Notes: a model not told the origin generated them from the sequence alone. Counted from the first letter of the stretch, positions 1 to 9,724 are shown. The stretch is DNA of 48,662 nucleotides from Candidatus Homeothermus arabinoxylanisolvens (GCA_001689405.1 LUJO01000032.1:1-48662); one strand, 5' to 3'. A program made the numbers and translations.

Positions 1-23
1 TCCCTTTTCAAATGTTAGATGCA
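1..23. mobile_element. Probable insertion-sequence end (terminal inverted repeat), cut by window start
   Basis: These 23 bases are the exact reverse complement of 48637-48659. Read toward the gene they finish in ...GTTAGATGCA, so the putative element ends in 3'-CA, matching the 5'-TG at the other end of the window. The stop codon TAG at 16-18 lies in frame with the truncated glycosidase that follows, so these bases are foreign to that gene. TG...CA ends occur in several families including IS21 and IS3. The family cannot be named from 23 bases. An assembly chimera is the alternative. Confidence 0.6.
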
Positions 24-552
24 ATCCAAGGAAGAGGGCGTGAATATAAACTATGCTCCCCACTGCTTCCCCGGCGCTTCCGACCTCAATATGCACCCCT
101 ATTATACCCGCAACGACCGCATGAAAGGCGAGTTCTTCTGGAAGCAGCTTTACAATGCCGTGAGCAAGGGTTGCGAGATGATCTATGTGGGCATGTTTGA
201 TGAAATTGACGAGGGTACAGCCATCTTCAAGGTCATGAACAAGAGCAAGGTGCCGAGCAACGAGGCCGATGTCGACTACTACGTGGTCTACAACCCCAAG
301 AACGAGCGCGTGACCTACACTAACATGAGCGGTATAAGCTGGACTTCGTCGGCTACCGTATTCATGGCCAAAGAAGAGGTTAATCCCGCTCCTACCGGTG
401 GCTGGTGTCAGCTTCAGAGCCACATGGGCATCACTTTCGAAGGCATCGACGATGACCTGCCTACCGACCACTATCTGTGGATTACCGGTATGGCCGGCAA
501 GATGCTCAACGCAGAGATACCTATGTCTGAGGCCTTACCCGCCCGCGAGTAA
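24..552 (+). CDS. GH71/GH99-like secreted glycosidase, C-terminal part only
   Basis: This is the C-terminal part (about 176 residues) of a glycoside hydrolase family 71/99-like protein. It matches the end of the complete homologue at 9721-10977: both have a PG motif (HCFPGAS here, VTPGFSW there), then a W(K/Q)Q-(L/I)Y-A aromatic segment, then MFDE(I/V)(D/N)EGTAIFK, and DHYLW(I/L)TG near the C-terminus. The N-terminal half is missing. An in-frame TAG at 16-18 sits in the inverted repeat at the window edge, and homology starts immediately after that repeat. The gene is therefore either disrupted by an insertion or cut by an assembly junction. An ATG at 19 opens the same frame but is not a credible start. 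The stop is 18 bases before the following GH43 gene, so the two probably shared a transcript. The substrate is unknown; characterised GH99 and GH71 members act on alpha-mannosidic and alpha-1,3-glucan linkages respectively. Confidence 0.8.
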
Positions 553-570
553 ACATAAGTATGACAGATT

Positions 571-1575
571 ATGATGATTGATTTTGTAAATAAATGTATG
601 ACGGGAGCTGCCTTGCTGTGTTGCGGCTTGTTGGCAGTGTCGTGCTCGTCGTCAAATGCCGCCAACTCGGAGTCGGAGGAGGTGCCCGCATTTGACAACA
701 TGGCTCCCAATCCGTTTGTGACCCACATGTATACCGCCGACCCGTCGGCCCATGTGTGGGGGGATGGCCGTCTTTACGTGTATGCGTCGCACGATATCGA
801 CCCGCCGCGCGGATGCGACCTCATGGACCGCTACCACGTGTTTTCTACCGACGATATGGTGAAGTGGGTGGACCACGGCGAGATACTCAACTCCTCGCAG
901 GTGGAATGGGGACGTCCCGAAGGTGGCTTCATGTGGGCGCCCGACTGTGCCTACAAGGACGGCAAGTATTACTTCTACTTCCCGCATCCGAGCGATACGG
1001 AGTGGAACAAGAGTTGGAAGATCGGCGTCGCTGTAAGCGATGAGCCGGCCGCCAACTTCAAGGTGATCGGCTACATCAAAGGCATGGAGCCGCTTATCGA
1101 CCCTTGCGTTTTTGTCGACGATGACGGCAAAGCCTATATCTATAACGGTGGCGGTGGCCGATGCATGGGCGGACGTCTCAAAGACAACATGATTGAGCTT
1201 GACGGTCCCATGCAGGTGATGACCGGCCTTGAGGATTTCCACGAAGCTACTTGGATTCACAAGTACAACGGCAAGTATTACCTGTCTTACTCCGACAATC
1301 ATGATGAGGGGTGGAACGACGGTGTTGCCGGTGACAACCGCATGCGCTATGCCGTAAGTGACTCGCCGCTCGGACCGTGGACCCACAAGGGCATATACAT
1401 GGAACCTACCGACAGCTACACAAATCACGGTTCGATAGTAAACTTCAAGGGACAGTGGTTTGCGTTCTATCACAACAGCAAGCTTTCGGGTCATGACTGG
1501 TTGCGCTCCATCTGCGTGGATAAGCTGTATCATAACGAAGACGGCACTATAAAGATGGTCGAGCAGCGAAAGTAA
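571..1575 (+). CDS. GH43 family glycosidase, putative lipoprotein
   Basis: A glycoside hydrolase family 43 enzyme of 334 residues, a five-bladed beta-propeller family of arabinofuranosidases, xylosidases and arabinanases. The three expected acidic residues can be assigned: base Asp57 in YTADPSAHVW, pKa-modulating Asp177 in IDPCVFVDDDG and acid Glu225 in DFHEATWIHK. A metal or active-site His follows in NHGSIV. The N-terminus ends in a Cys-containing segment (LLAVSCSSS, Cys25), suggesting a lipid-anchored protein. The start is uncertain: ATGs at 571 and 574 give an acidic leader, whereas ATG at 598 gives a cleaner signal (MTGAALLCCG). It is a single catalytic domain without the CBM6 modules found in the paralogue at 7706-9724, which is very similar over the blade-one region. 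It lies 18 bases after the truncated GH71/99-like gene and is followed by a strong terminator. The exact substrate cannot be told from sequence. Confidence 0.93.
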   Translation: MMIDFVNKCMTGAALLCCGLLAVSCSSSNAANSESEEVPAFDNMAPNPFVTHMYTADPSAHVWGDGRLYVYASHDIDPPRGCDLMDRYHVFSTDDMVKWVDHGEILNSSQVEWGRPEGGFMWAPDCAYKDGKYYFYFPHPSDTEWNKSWKIGVAVSDEPAANFKVIGYIKGMEPLIDPCVFVDDDGKAYIYNGGGGRCMGGRLKDNMIELDGPMQVMTGLEDFHEATWIHKYNGKYYLSYSDNHDEGWNDGVAGDNRMRYAVSDSPLGPWTHKGIYMEPTDSYTNHGSIVNFKGQWFAFYHNSKLSGHDWLRSICVDKLYHNEDGTIKMVEQRK

Positions 1576-1598
1576 ATAAATCATAGTATTCTTGCAAT

Positions 1599-1657
1599 AT
1601 GTCGCAAAAGCCTGTCATGGTCGTTGCCGTGATTTTGCTTTTGCGACATGGTTTTTT
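1599..1657 (+). terminator. Rho-independent-type terminator after GH43
   Basis: A perfect 13-bp inverted repeat (ATGTCGCAAAAGC at 1599-1611 with GCTTTTGCGACAT at 1637-1649) encloses a 25-base loop. It is followed by six T at 1652-1657. It ends the GH71/99-GH43 transcript before the GH3 promoter. Confidence 0.75.
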
Positions 1658-1683
1658 AATTAAGATTATTATGACTATATTTG
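1652..1683 (+). promoter_or_regulatory. Bacteroidetes-type promoter for the GH3 gene
   Basis: The -7 box TATATTTG at 1676-1683 fits TAnnTTTG exactly. A TTTT at 1652-1655 sits 20 bases upstream, where TTTG is expected. Predicted transcription begins about 15 bases before the ATG at 1705. The -33 position overlaps the T-run of the preceding terminator. Confidence 0.6.
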
Positions 1684-1704
1684 TAAAAACCAAAATTCAT
1701 AGAT

Positions 1705-4320
1705 ATGCTTAAAAGTATAGTAAGACCGATCCTGTTTCTCGGGATTGCGGTTGCGGCGCAATATGCCACCGGGCAGACCGAGCCTTACCGAAATCCCGAA
1801 CTCTCGGCCGACGAACGCGCCCGCGACCTCCTGTCGCGACTTACTCTCGATGAGAAGATAAGTATGATGACCAATCATTCACCGGCCATAGAGCGTCTCG
1901 GTATTCCCGAGTACAACTGGTGGAGCGAGGCGTTGCACGGAGTGGGCCGTGCAGGTACCGCCACCGTGTTTCCGCAGGCTATAGCGCTTGCCGCTACGTT
2001 CGATGACGGTGCCGTGGCCGAAGTGTTTGATATGGTGTCTGACGAGGCGCGTGTAAAATACAATCAGTCGGTTCGCGACAATCGTCGCGGCCAATACCGC
2101 GGACTGACTTACTGGACTCCCAATATAAATATATTTCGCGATCCCAGATGGGGCCGAGGGCAGGAAACCTACGGCGAGGACCCGTACCTGACATCCCGTA
2201 TGGGATTGGCCGTGATACGCGGACTTCAAGGCGACGGCACCGGAAAGTATGACAAACTGCACGCCTGTGCCAAGCACTTTGCCGTACACAGCGGACCGGA
2301 GTGGAACCGTCATACCTACAACGCCACCAACATACCGCCCGAGGATCTGTGGGAGACCTATCTGCCGGCTTTCAAGGCAGCCGTTGTCGACGGACATGTC
2401 AAGGAGGTCATGTGTGCCTACAACCGTTATGAAGACGAGCCGTGCTGCTCCAACAAAAAATTGTTGAAAAAAATATTGCGTGAGGACTGGGGGTATGATG
2501 ACGTAGTGTTGTCAGACTGCGGTGCTCTGGGCGATTTTTTCAATCCCGAACCTTACGGCCACGCTACCCACAAGTCGCCGGTTGAGACTGCCGCCGACGC
2601 TATCCTGTCGGGCAACGACCTTGAGTGCGGCGACAGGGCTTATCCCGAGATAAAGCGCAGCATAGAGGCCGGGCTGATGAGCGAGGCCGACCTTGACCGT
2701 TCGGTATTCCGTCTGTTGCGGGCGCGTTTTCAGCTCGGCAACCTGTATGATGACGAACTGACCCCGTGGTGGAGCCTTCCCGACACCCTCGTGGCATGCG
2801 ATGTCCATCGTGCGAAGGCACTGGAGATGGCCCGCAAGAGTATCGTGCTTATGACCAACCGCAACAACACGCTCCCGCTTGACCGCAAGATAAAAAAGAT
2901 AGCGGTACTCGGCCCGAATGCCAAGGACTCCGTTATGATGTGGGGCAACTACAACGGCTTTCCAAAGTCGTCGGTGACGGTGCTCGACGGCATACGCTCG
3001 AAGTTCCCCGAAGCCGAGGTAGTCTATTTTAAAGGATGCGACTATGTCGACGAGACGGTTACACTTAGTGAGTTTGACCGTATGTCGGCCGACGGACGCA
3101 AGGGCATGAAGGCTTCGTTCTGGAACAACAGAAAGCTCGAAGGCGCTCCTATGCGTATAACTTATTTCGGCGAGCCGCTTAATCTGACCAACAACGGCGA
3201 GACCGCTTTCGCCCCCGACGTACCCGTGGTCAATTTCAGCGCGCGCTTTGAGGGCCGCTATGTGCCTGCCGAGTCGGGCGATGTCACTTTTCATGTCGAG
3301 GGCGATGACGGATTCCGTCTGTTGATTGACGGTAAACCGGTTATTGACGAGTGGGGCGAAGGCCACAAATCCGATATAACCTATGTGCTCGATGCGCGGA
3401 AAGGCCGTGCTTATGATATCGTGCTTGAATACTATCAGGCCTACGGCTCGGCCGACCTTAAATTTGATCTCGGCGAGCGGGTGCCGCTCGATTACGCCGG
3501 TGTGGCCTCGCAGGTGTCCGATGCCGATGCCATCGTGTTTGCCGGCGGTCTTTCTCCCCATCTTGAAGGCGAGGAGATGGGAGTGCATCTTGCCGGATTC
3601 CGTGGAGGTGACCGTACGGCCATTGAGCTTCCTGTCGTGCAGGAGCGTATGCTTCAGGCACTTAAAGCTACCGGACGCCCGGTTGTGTTTGTCCTTTGTA
3701 CCGGTAGTGCCGTGGCTATGCCGTGGGCCGCTGAAAACTGCGATGCGGTTATTACGGCGTTTTATCCCGGTGAGGCTGGTGGCACGGCCATCGCCGACAT
3801 TCTGGCCGGTGACTGCAATCCGTCGGGCCGTCTGCCGGTGACGTTCTATACCTCGACAAGCGATCTTCCCGACTTTGAGGACTATTATATGGACAACCGC
3901 ACCTACCGTTACTTTGAGGGGAAATCCCTCTTCCCATTCGGTCATGGTCTGGGCTACTCCGAGTTCCGCTATGGCGATGCCACGATAAAGCCTTTGGCTG
4001 CCGGCGGTGATGACGTGGCTGTACTTAACGTGCCGCTGACCAATGCCGGTAAGATGGACGGCGATGAGGTCGTTCAGGTCTATGTGAGAAATCTTCAGGA
4101 CCCGTACGGCCCGAAAAAGTCTTTGCGAGCCTTCCGCCGTGTACCCACTCGTGCCGGTGAGACTGTAGGCGTTGAGTTCACTATGCCCTCGGCCGCGTTT
4201 GAGTTCTTTGACAGGGAAGAGGGCGTCATGAAGGTCAAGCCCGGCGATTATGAGATTTTGTACGGCGGTACTTCCGATGACGCTTCACTTAAAAAGCTCA
4301 GGTTTACTTTGAAAAAATAA
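1705..4320 (+). CDS. GH3 beta-glycosidase with inserted PA14 domain
   Basis: A secreted or periplasmic GH3 enzyme of 871 residues with a signal peptide of about 24 residues. Domain order: GH3 N-terminal barrel (about 30-340, with NWWSEALHGVGR, KHFAVHSGPE and the nucleophile Asp271 in VVLSDCGAL); the alpha/beta sandwich beginning about 370 (KSIVLMTN); a PA14 domain inserted at about 465-600 (DGFRLLIDGKPVIDEW); the rest of the sandwich (GRPVVFVL, FYPGEAGGTAIADIL); and a C-terminal FnIII-like domain. This layout is known from Bacteroidales beta-xylosidases and beta-glucosidases, where PA14 shapes the substrate pocket. Beta-xylosidase is the more likely activity beside several GH43 genes, but that is inference. 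It has its own promoter and a terminator, so it appears monocistronic between the two flanking glycosidase transcripts. Confidence 0.94.
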   Translation: MLKSIVRPILFLGIAVAAQYATGQTEPYRNPELSADERARDLLSRLTLDEKISMMTNHSPAIERLGIPEYNWWSEALHGVGRAGTATVFPQAIALAATFDDGAVAEVFDMVSDEARVKYNQSVRDNRRGQYRGLTYWTPNINIFRDPRWGRGQETYGEDPYLTSRMGLAVIRGLQGDGTGKYDKLHACAKHFAVHSGPEWNRHTYNATNIPPEDLWETYLPAFKAAVVDGHVKEVMCAYNRYEDEPCCSNKKLLKKILREDWGYDDVVLSDCGALGDFFNPEPYGHATHKSPVETAADAILSGNDLECGDRAYPEIKRSIEAGLMSEADLDRSVFRLLRARFQLGNLYDDELTPWWSLPDTLVACDVHRAKALEMARKSIVLMTNRNNTLPLDRKIKKIAVLGPNAKDSVMMWGNYNGFPKSSVTVLDGIRSKFPEAEVVYFKGCDYVDETVTLSEFDRMSADGRKGMKASFWNNRKLEGAPMRITYFGEPLNLTNNGETAFAPDVPVVNFSARFEGRYVPAESGDVTFHVEGDDGFRLLIDGKPVIDEWGEGHKSDITYVLDARKGRAYDIVLEYYQAYGSADLKFDLGERVPLDYAGVASQVSDADAIVFAGGLSPHLEGEEMGVHLAGFRGGDRTAIELPVVQERMLQALKATGRPVVFVLCTGSAVAMPWAAENCDAVITAFYPGEAGGTAIADILAGDCNPSGRLPVTFYTSTSDLPDFEDYYMDNRTYRYFEGKSLFPFGHGLGYSEFRYGDATIKPLAAGGDDVAVLNVPLTNAGKMDGDEVVQVYVRNLQDPYGPKKSLRAFRRVPTRAGETVGVEFTMPSAAFEFFDREEGVMKVKPGDYEILYGGTSDDASLKKLRFTLKK

Positions 4321-4340
4321 TAGCGATAGTTTTATTAAAG

Positions 4341-4380
4341 AGTCCCGTTTTATGTTTTAGAACATGAAACGGGACTTTTC
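4341..4380 (+). terminator. Terminator after GH3
   Basis: A 16-bp stem (AGTCCCGTTTTATGTT at 4341-4356 with AACATGAAACGGGACT at 4361-4376, one G-U wobble) has a 4-base loop TTAG and runs into a T-tract. It isolates GH3 from the GH2 gene. Confidence 0.8.
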
Positions 4381-4464
4381 TTATGAATTAACTTAATATT
4401 TAATATAGTATTAAGCGCATAAACTGACTTTTGTGGAAAAAACTGACCAAACATTATTTCGATC

Positions 4465-7400
4465 ATGAAAAAGAATAAAGTAACGATTTCAATCATTATT
4501 GCATTGGTCTTTTCCACAATTTCCGCTGTGGCGAAGACCACCTATCCTTTTAGGTTTGCTCCCTCGACGGGTATTGTGAACGAGGTGGAGCAACCTTATC
4601 GTCAGGAATTGTGTCTTAACGGTTACTGGGATTTTCAGCCTGTGAAGACTCCCGCCGGTTACAGGCAGGGAGCTGGTGTGGCGCCCGAGTTGCCGGCCCC
4701 CGTGTCTGACGGGTGGAGCAAGACCCCTATAAAGATACCTTCGCCGTGGAACATCAACAGTTTTGCCAACCGCGACCTTGAGGGTCCCGACCATCGCAAC
4801 TATCCGTCTTATCCCGCCGAGTGGGATGACATACTTATGGGTTGGCTCAAAAAAGATTTCACCGTGCCGGCCGACTGGGCGGGCGAGGAGATAAAGCTCT
4901 ATTTCGAGGCTGTCGCCGGAGAGGCGGTGGTCTATGTCAACGGACATAAGGTTGGCGAGAACTTTGATCTCTTTCTTCCGTTCTCGTTTGACGTGACCGA
5001 CATAGTCACTCCCGGTGAGAAAGCGGAAGTGCTTGTAGGCGTAAGAAGTCAGAAACTGTTTGAGGATAACTCGACGGTGGGCCGCCGTATATTGCCGGCC
5101 GGTTCTATGTGGGGCTACCATATAAACGGTATATGGCAGGATGTGTATCTGCTTGCCATGCCCAAGCTGCAGGTCAGCGATGTGTTTGTCAAGCCTCTTG
5201 TCGACAAGGATGTGCTGGAGGTCGAGGTCGAGTTGACCAACAATACTCCCAAGAAAGCCGACGTTACACTTGGCGGCGATGTAAGGCAGTGGATCAACCT
5301 TGCCGGCAATGACGTAAACTCGGCTCCCGAACCCAAGTCTATGCTTGGTGCGAGCGCACTTGCCATAGCTCCCGTTAAAGTGTCGGTGCCCGCAGGCGCT
5401 TCGGTGAAAACCACCCTGTTGGTCAAAGTTGACGGACGTCTCAATCTCTGGACTCCCGAACAGCCCAATCTGTATGGTCTTGTTCTCAATGTAGCAGACA
5501 AAAAGAATGTCATTGACAAAAAATATGAACGTTTCGGCTGGCGTCAGTGGACGTTGGTCGGCGACAAGCAGTGTCTTAACGGCAAGCCCTATGCCCTGCG
5601 CAGCGACTCTTGGCACTTCCAAGGCATGCCGCAGATGACGCGGCGTTACGCATGGGCTTGGTTCAAGGCCATAAAGGACATGAACGGCAATGCGGTGCGT
5701 CCTCATGCGCAGGTATATCCGCGTTTCTATCTCGACATGGCCGACGAAATGGGTATCTGTGTGCTTGACGAAACAGCCAACTGGGCAAGTGACGGCGGCC
5801 CGAAGCTCGACTCCGAAAAGTTCTGGGAAAATTCGAAAGATCACCTGTCACGCTTCGTGAAGCGTGACCGCAACCATGCCTCGGTGTTTGGCTGGTCGGT
5901 CAGCAATGAGAACAAACCTGTCATATTATATGTATACAACCGTCCCGACCTTATGCCTCTTCAGGTGAAGGCTTGGGAGGAATGGCGCGATATTGTGCGT
6001 GCCATTGACCCGACACATCCGTGGATTTCGTCAGACGGTGAAGATGACGGCGACGGCATTCTTCCTGTGACTGTGGGTCACTATGGCGACAAGAATTCTA
6101 TGAACGGATGGAAGGCCATAGGTAAGCCGTGGGGTATGGGTGAGCACAGTATGGCTTATTACGGTACTCCCGAACAGGTATCGAAGTACAATGGCGAGCG
6201 TGCTTATGAGTCACAGCTCGGACGCATGGAGGGACTTGCCAACGAGTGCTATAACCTTATAGCCGACCAGCGCAACATGGGGGCAAGTTTCAGCACTATA
6301 TTCAATATGGTATGGTACGGACTCAAGCCGCTGCCGCTCGGCAAGCGTGACATAACCGTGGCTCCGTCGCTTGAGGATGACGGTATATTTTTCGGCGAAT
6401 ACGTTGAGGGCGTTCCCGGCGTACAGCCTGAGCGCGTAGGTCCTTACAGCACGACTTTCAACCCCGGTTATGACCCCAATCTTCCTTTGTACGAGGAGTG
6501 GCCGCTCTTTGCCGCTTTGCGTGCCGCTAACGCTCCCGGAGCTCCCGCATGGAGCGAGTGGGCCGTGGTCGATAAGTCGGTTTACAATGCACCGGCTGCC
6601 AATGTTGCCAAACCTTACGGCGAGGTGATGTTTTTCGGCGATGCCGACGGTAATGTCAAGCGTACTCTTGACGAACAGGGCGTTATATGGAGCGCGCGTA
6701 TAAAGAAACCGGCTTCGGCTCTTGTTATTGTCGATGCTGCTTCAGCCGTGTCGCCTGACGATGTGGCAAAGATAAAGGCTCTGGAGGCAAAGGGTGCCGA
6801 TGTATGGCTGTGGGGCATTACTCCCGAGGCCGTCAAGTCACTGTCGGCATTGTTGCCTGACGCTCTTGAGGTGACCCCGCTCGTGCGCTCGTCGTTTATA
6901 CCCGTACAGAGCTCATGGCTCCGCGGCTTTAACAACAGCGACTTCTACTTCTGCGAGGTACAGGCCGGCGATGTGTCGCGCAATGCTCTGTCGGGTCGGC
7001 TTGTCGACAACGGAGAGACTCTTCTTGACGCTTGCCGCACCGACTGGCGTAAATGGAACAAGCGTGCCGAGGAGCTCAAGACCGCATCGGTACTGCGCAG
7101 CGAGAACGAGTGTCCCGAGGCTACAGCTGTATTCGTGCGTTATCCCGGTAAAAACTCCGACTTGTATATCAGCACTCTTACCGAGTTTGCCAACTCTGAA
7201 AAAGGCTTCAATGCTCTCTCGCGTCTGCTCGCCAACGCCGGAGTGCAGTGCCGTCAGCGCGAAATTGACGCCAACGACGTTTTCTTCCACCGCGACGGCA
7301 AGGTCATGTTGCCCGCTTCGGCTAAGGAACATTTCGCCAAAAACGGTGGCGAGAGCGCCGAACTGGTGTTCTACGCTTACAGCCCGCGTCCTCTCGATGA

Positions 7401-7674
7401 CCTGTTGATCGAGCCCAATGTGCCTAAATTGAGCTTCGAGGTCAAGAGCAAAGGGGCCGCACTTGCGATAAACGGCAAGCCTGTGGCGGTGAAGCAGGCC
7501 CATAACGAAGCCCGCTTCCATGAACTGCCTCTTAAATCGGGGTGGAACAAGATAACTCTTACGGTGCGTCGCGATGATCTTAACAATGACTTTTACGGTT
7601 TCTTCTACTGCGACAACCGCGCCGATTTCATGCCCCTGCTCAACGTGGCCTATGTGAATCCCGAATTACGATAG
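4465..7674 (+). CDS. GH2 family glycosidase, large secreted
   Basis: A 1069-residue GH2-type enzyme with a signal peptide of about 24 residues (MKKNKVTISIIIALVFS...). The N-terminal sugar-binding jelly roll includes LNGYWDFQP, WNINSF, LKKDFTVP and YVNGHKVG. It is followed by an immunoglobulin-like domain (about 230-345) and the catalytic barrel (DMNGNAVRPHAQ, DEMGICVLDETA). The likely acid/base is Glu482 in SVSNENK, and the likely nucleophile is Glu560 in GMGEHSM, by analogy with the GH2 clan. About 400 residues follow the barrel and include a Rossmann-like stretch and beta-rich modules, so it is longer than classical beta-galactosidases (about 1020) and unlike short beta-glucuronidases. It begins an apparent operon with GH43 (31-base gap) and GH71/99-like. 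Substrate specificity is not readable. Confidence 0.88.
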   Translation: MKKNKVTISIIIALVFSTISAVAKTTYPFRFAPSTGIVNEVEQPYRQELCLNGYWDFQPVKTPAGYRQGAGVAPELPAPVSDGWSKTPIKIPSPWNINSFANRDLEGPDHRNYPSYPAEWDDILMGWLKKDFTVPADWAGEEIKLYFEAVAGEAVVYVNGHKVGENFDLFLPFSFDVTDIVTPGEKAEVLVGVRSQKLFEDNSTVGRRILPAGSMWGYHINGIWQDVYLLAMPKLQVSDVFVKPLVDKDVLEVEVELTNNTPKKADVTLGGDVRQWINLAGNDVNSAPEPKSMLGASALAIAPVKVSVPAGASVKTTLLVKVDGRLNLWTPEQPNLYGLVLNVADKKNVIDKKYERFGWRQWTLVGDKQCLNGKPYALRSDSWHFQGMPQMTRRYAWAWFKAIKDMNGNAVRPHAQVYPRFYLDMADEMGICVLDETANWASDGGPKLDSEKFWENSKDHLSRFVKRDRNHASVFGWSVSNENKPVILYVYNRPDLMPLQVKAWEEWRDIVRAIDPTHPWISSDGEDDGDGILPVTVGHYGDKNSMNGWKAIGKPWGMGEHSMAYYGTPEQVSKYNGERAYESQLGRMEGLANECYNLIADQRNMGASFSTIFNMVWYGLKPLPLGKRDITVAPSLEDDGIFFGEYVEGVPGVQPERVGPYSTTFNPGYDPNLPLYEEWPLFAALRAANAPGAPAWSEWAVVDKSVYNAPAANVAKPYGEVMFFGDADGNVKRTLDEQGVIWSARIKKPASALVIVDAASAVSPDDVAKIKALEAKGADVWLWGITPEAVKSLSALLPDALEVTPLVRSSFIPVQSSWLRGFNNSDFYFCEVQAGDVSRNALSGRLVDNGETLLDACRTDWRKWNKRAEELKTASVLRSENECPEATAVFVRYPGKNSDLYISTLTEFANSEKGFNALSRLLANAGVQCRQREIDANDVFFHRDGKVMLPASAKEHFAKNGGESAELVFYAYSPRPLDDLLIEPNVPKLSFEVKSKGAALAINGKPVAVKQAHNEARFHELPLKSGWNKITLTVRRDDLNNDFYGFFYCDNRADFMPLLNVAYVNPELR

Positions 7675-7705
7675 CACAATCTTAACCATATAAATTTACT
7701 ATACA

Positions 7706-9724
7706 ATGAAAATAAAACGTACAGTGCTGTCGGCGGTGGCCTTGTCTCTGACTCTCGGAGGCTTATGTGCCGTGCCCGACGGATACATCTACGATTACTA
7801 TGACTCCGGCACGACACCCGGAAAATTTCTGAAAAACTATACCGGCAAGGCTTATAACGGTGTGCCTAAGGTAGCGAAAAGCGGCCTGACCAAGATTCAG
7901 GCCGAGGACTTCGACGGCGGAGCCGCCGGCAAAGCCTATTCGTTCAAAAACGGCGGCGATAACCGTTATCGCCGCGATAAGGCCGCAGTATCGATCGGCA
8001 AGACTGCCGACGGATGGTCGGTCGGCAATGTCTCGTCAGGCCATGACTGGCTGTGCTACACGATTGACGTGGCTCAGCCGGGCGAATACCGCATTTCTGC
8101 AAGTACGGCGTCTGACGACAGGTCGCCATACTATTTCGAGGTCGACGGCGATGCCGCCGGCTCGATGCTCTATGCCACGGGCAACGGATGGGATACATAC
8201 ACGCTCGACACTACCGACGGCGTGTATCTGACAAAGGGGCGCCATGTCATAAAGTGGGTACCTGCGGGAGGCATCAATTTCGATTGGTTTGCTCTCGAAC
8301 GCGTGGGCGACTACAAAAAGCCGGCGTCGAATATGACGTTTGACTATCCGCGCACATCGGTGTATACCGACAACCCGCTGTTTCTTGACTTCACGTCGCC
8401 TATGAAGGAGTGTGGCCTTAAGGGTGCGCTCTATACCGCCGACCCTTCGGCTCACGTGTGGAATATCGACGGACGCGACGTACTTTATGTCTATGCATCG
8501 CATGACCTTGAGCCGCCGCGCGGATGCGACTACATGGACCGTTATCATATCTTCTCGACAGAGGATCTCGTCAACTGGACCGACCACGGCGAGGTCATGA
8601 ACGCCGCTACATCCAATGCCGTCACCGGAATAGGCTCCGACGGCTTTATGTGGGCTCCCGACTGCGGATACAATCCCGCCGACAGTCTGTATTACTTCAT
8701 CTATCCTCATAAACTGTCAAACGTCGAGGATGTATGGGGCATATTTGTCGCCACATCACGCACTCCGGCCGGGCCGTTTGACCCGAAAGGCTACATCAAG
8801 GGTGTGCCCTCGGTCATAGATCCCTGTCTGTTTGTCGATGATGACGGCCAGCCTTATATATATGTCGGCGGTGGCGGAAAAGGATGCTGGGGAGGCAAAC
8901 TGCGCCGTGACGACTGGACCAAGCTTGACGGTGAAATGAAACAGCTCGGCTCGTTTGAAGATTTCCATGAGGCTCCGTGGGTACACAAGTACAACGGCAA
9001 GTACTATCTCAGCCATTCCGACAATAACTTCGAGAACAATCATCTGCGCTATTCCGTGGCCGACGATCCTCTCGGTCCCTACACTCCCAAAGGTGTGTAC
9101 ATGCTTGCCCACGGCCATGATACAACCCACGGTTCGATAGTCAAGTTTAAAGACAAATGGTATCAGTTCTACCATACTGCCGACTATTCCGGACGCGGCA
9201 ATCTCCGTTCGGTATGCTTCGACGAGCTTGTCTACAACCCCGACGGATCTATAGCTATGGTCAATACTTGGGGCGAACCCTATCTGTCGACCCCGATTAC
9301 GCTTTTGGCTTCGGCTCCGCTGACTGTGCCGGCTGTCAATTACAACAGAGGCAAGAACTCAAAGGGTTACTTCACCTGTTCAAAGAAAGCTCCGGCCCGT
9401 GATGCCGATTTCGTTACGCTCGGTGCCGAGGAGTGGTTGCGTTTCAGCATTAATGTAGAGAAGCGCGGTACATATAAAGTCAATATCAGACTGCGTCAGA
9501 GCATACCCAATTCACGGTTGGCCGTTCTGGTGGATGCCGAGTACCTTACATCAATGCGTGGCGAGTATCTTCCCGACAAGGCGTCTACCGGTTGGCAGGA
9601 TATGGTGCTTGAGCTGCCCCTGCATGCCGGAGAGCATTTTATCGAACTGCGTGTAAAACGCGGTGACATATCGATCGAGAATTTCACCTTGAGTTTTGAA
9701 ACTGAAAAACTTACAGCTAAATGA
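7706..9724 (+). CDS. GH43 glycosidase with N- and C-terminal CBM6-like modules
   Basis: A secreted 672-residue protein with a signal peptide of about 22 residues. It has a CBM6-like module at about 62-200 (IQAEDFDGG ... GGINFDWFALERV), a GH43 propeller at about 238-530 and a second CBM6-like beta-sandwich at about 550-668. Catalytic assignments by family pattern are Asp246 in YTADPSAHVW, Asp372 in IDPCLFVDDDG and Glu422 in DFHEAPWVHK. The GH43 core is closely related to that of 571-1575 (shared ASHD(L/I)(E/D)PPRGCD(Y/L)MDRYH), so the two are paralogues that differ by gain or loss of carbohydrate-binding modules. The stop overlaps the next start as ATGA (9721-9724), indicating coupled translation with the GH71/99-like protein. 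Arabinofuranosidase or xylosidase activity is likely, with CBM6 guiding it to xylan-type polymers; this is inference. Confidence 0.93.
   Translation: MKIKRTVLSAVALSLTLGGLCAVPDGYIYDYYDSGTTPGKFLKNYTGKAYNGVPKVAKSGLTKIQAEDFDGGAAGKAYSFKNGGDNRYRRDKAAVSIGKTADGWSVGNVSSGHDWLCYTIDVAQPGEYRISASTASDDRSPYYFEVDGDAAGSMLYATGNGWDTYTLDTTDGVYLTKGRHVIKWVPAGGINFDWFALERVGDYKKPASNMTFDYPRTSVYTDNPLFLDFTSPMKECGLKGALYTADPSAHVWNIDGRDVLYVYASHDLEPPRGCDYMDRYHIFSTEDLVNWTDHGEVMNAATSNAVTGIGSDGFMWAPDCGYNPADSLYYFIYPHKLSNVEDVWGIFVATSRTPAGPFDPKGYIKGVPSVIDPCLFVDDDGQPYIYVGGGGKGCWGGKLRRDDWTKLDGEMKQLGSFEDFHEAPWVHKYNGKYYLSHSDNNFENNHLRYSVADDPLGPYTPKGVYMLAHGHDTTHGSIVKFKDKWYQFYHTADYSGRGNLRSVCFDELVYNPDGSIAMVNTWGEPYLSTPITLLASAPLTVPAVNYNRGKNSKGYFTCSKKAPARDADFVTLGAEEWLRFSINVEKRGTYKVNIRLRQSIPNSRLAVLVDAEYLTSMRGEYLPDKASTGWQDMVLELPLHAGEHFIELRVKRGDISIENFTLSFETEKLTAK

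Noticed and set aside
652..1584. Long antisense frames opposite the GH43, GH3, GH2, hisC and other genes
   Set aside because: They mirror codon bias of GC-rich genes on the other strand and have no recognisable motifs or sensible starts.
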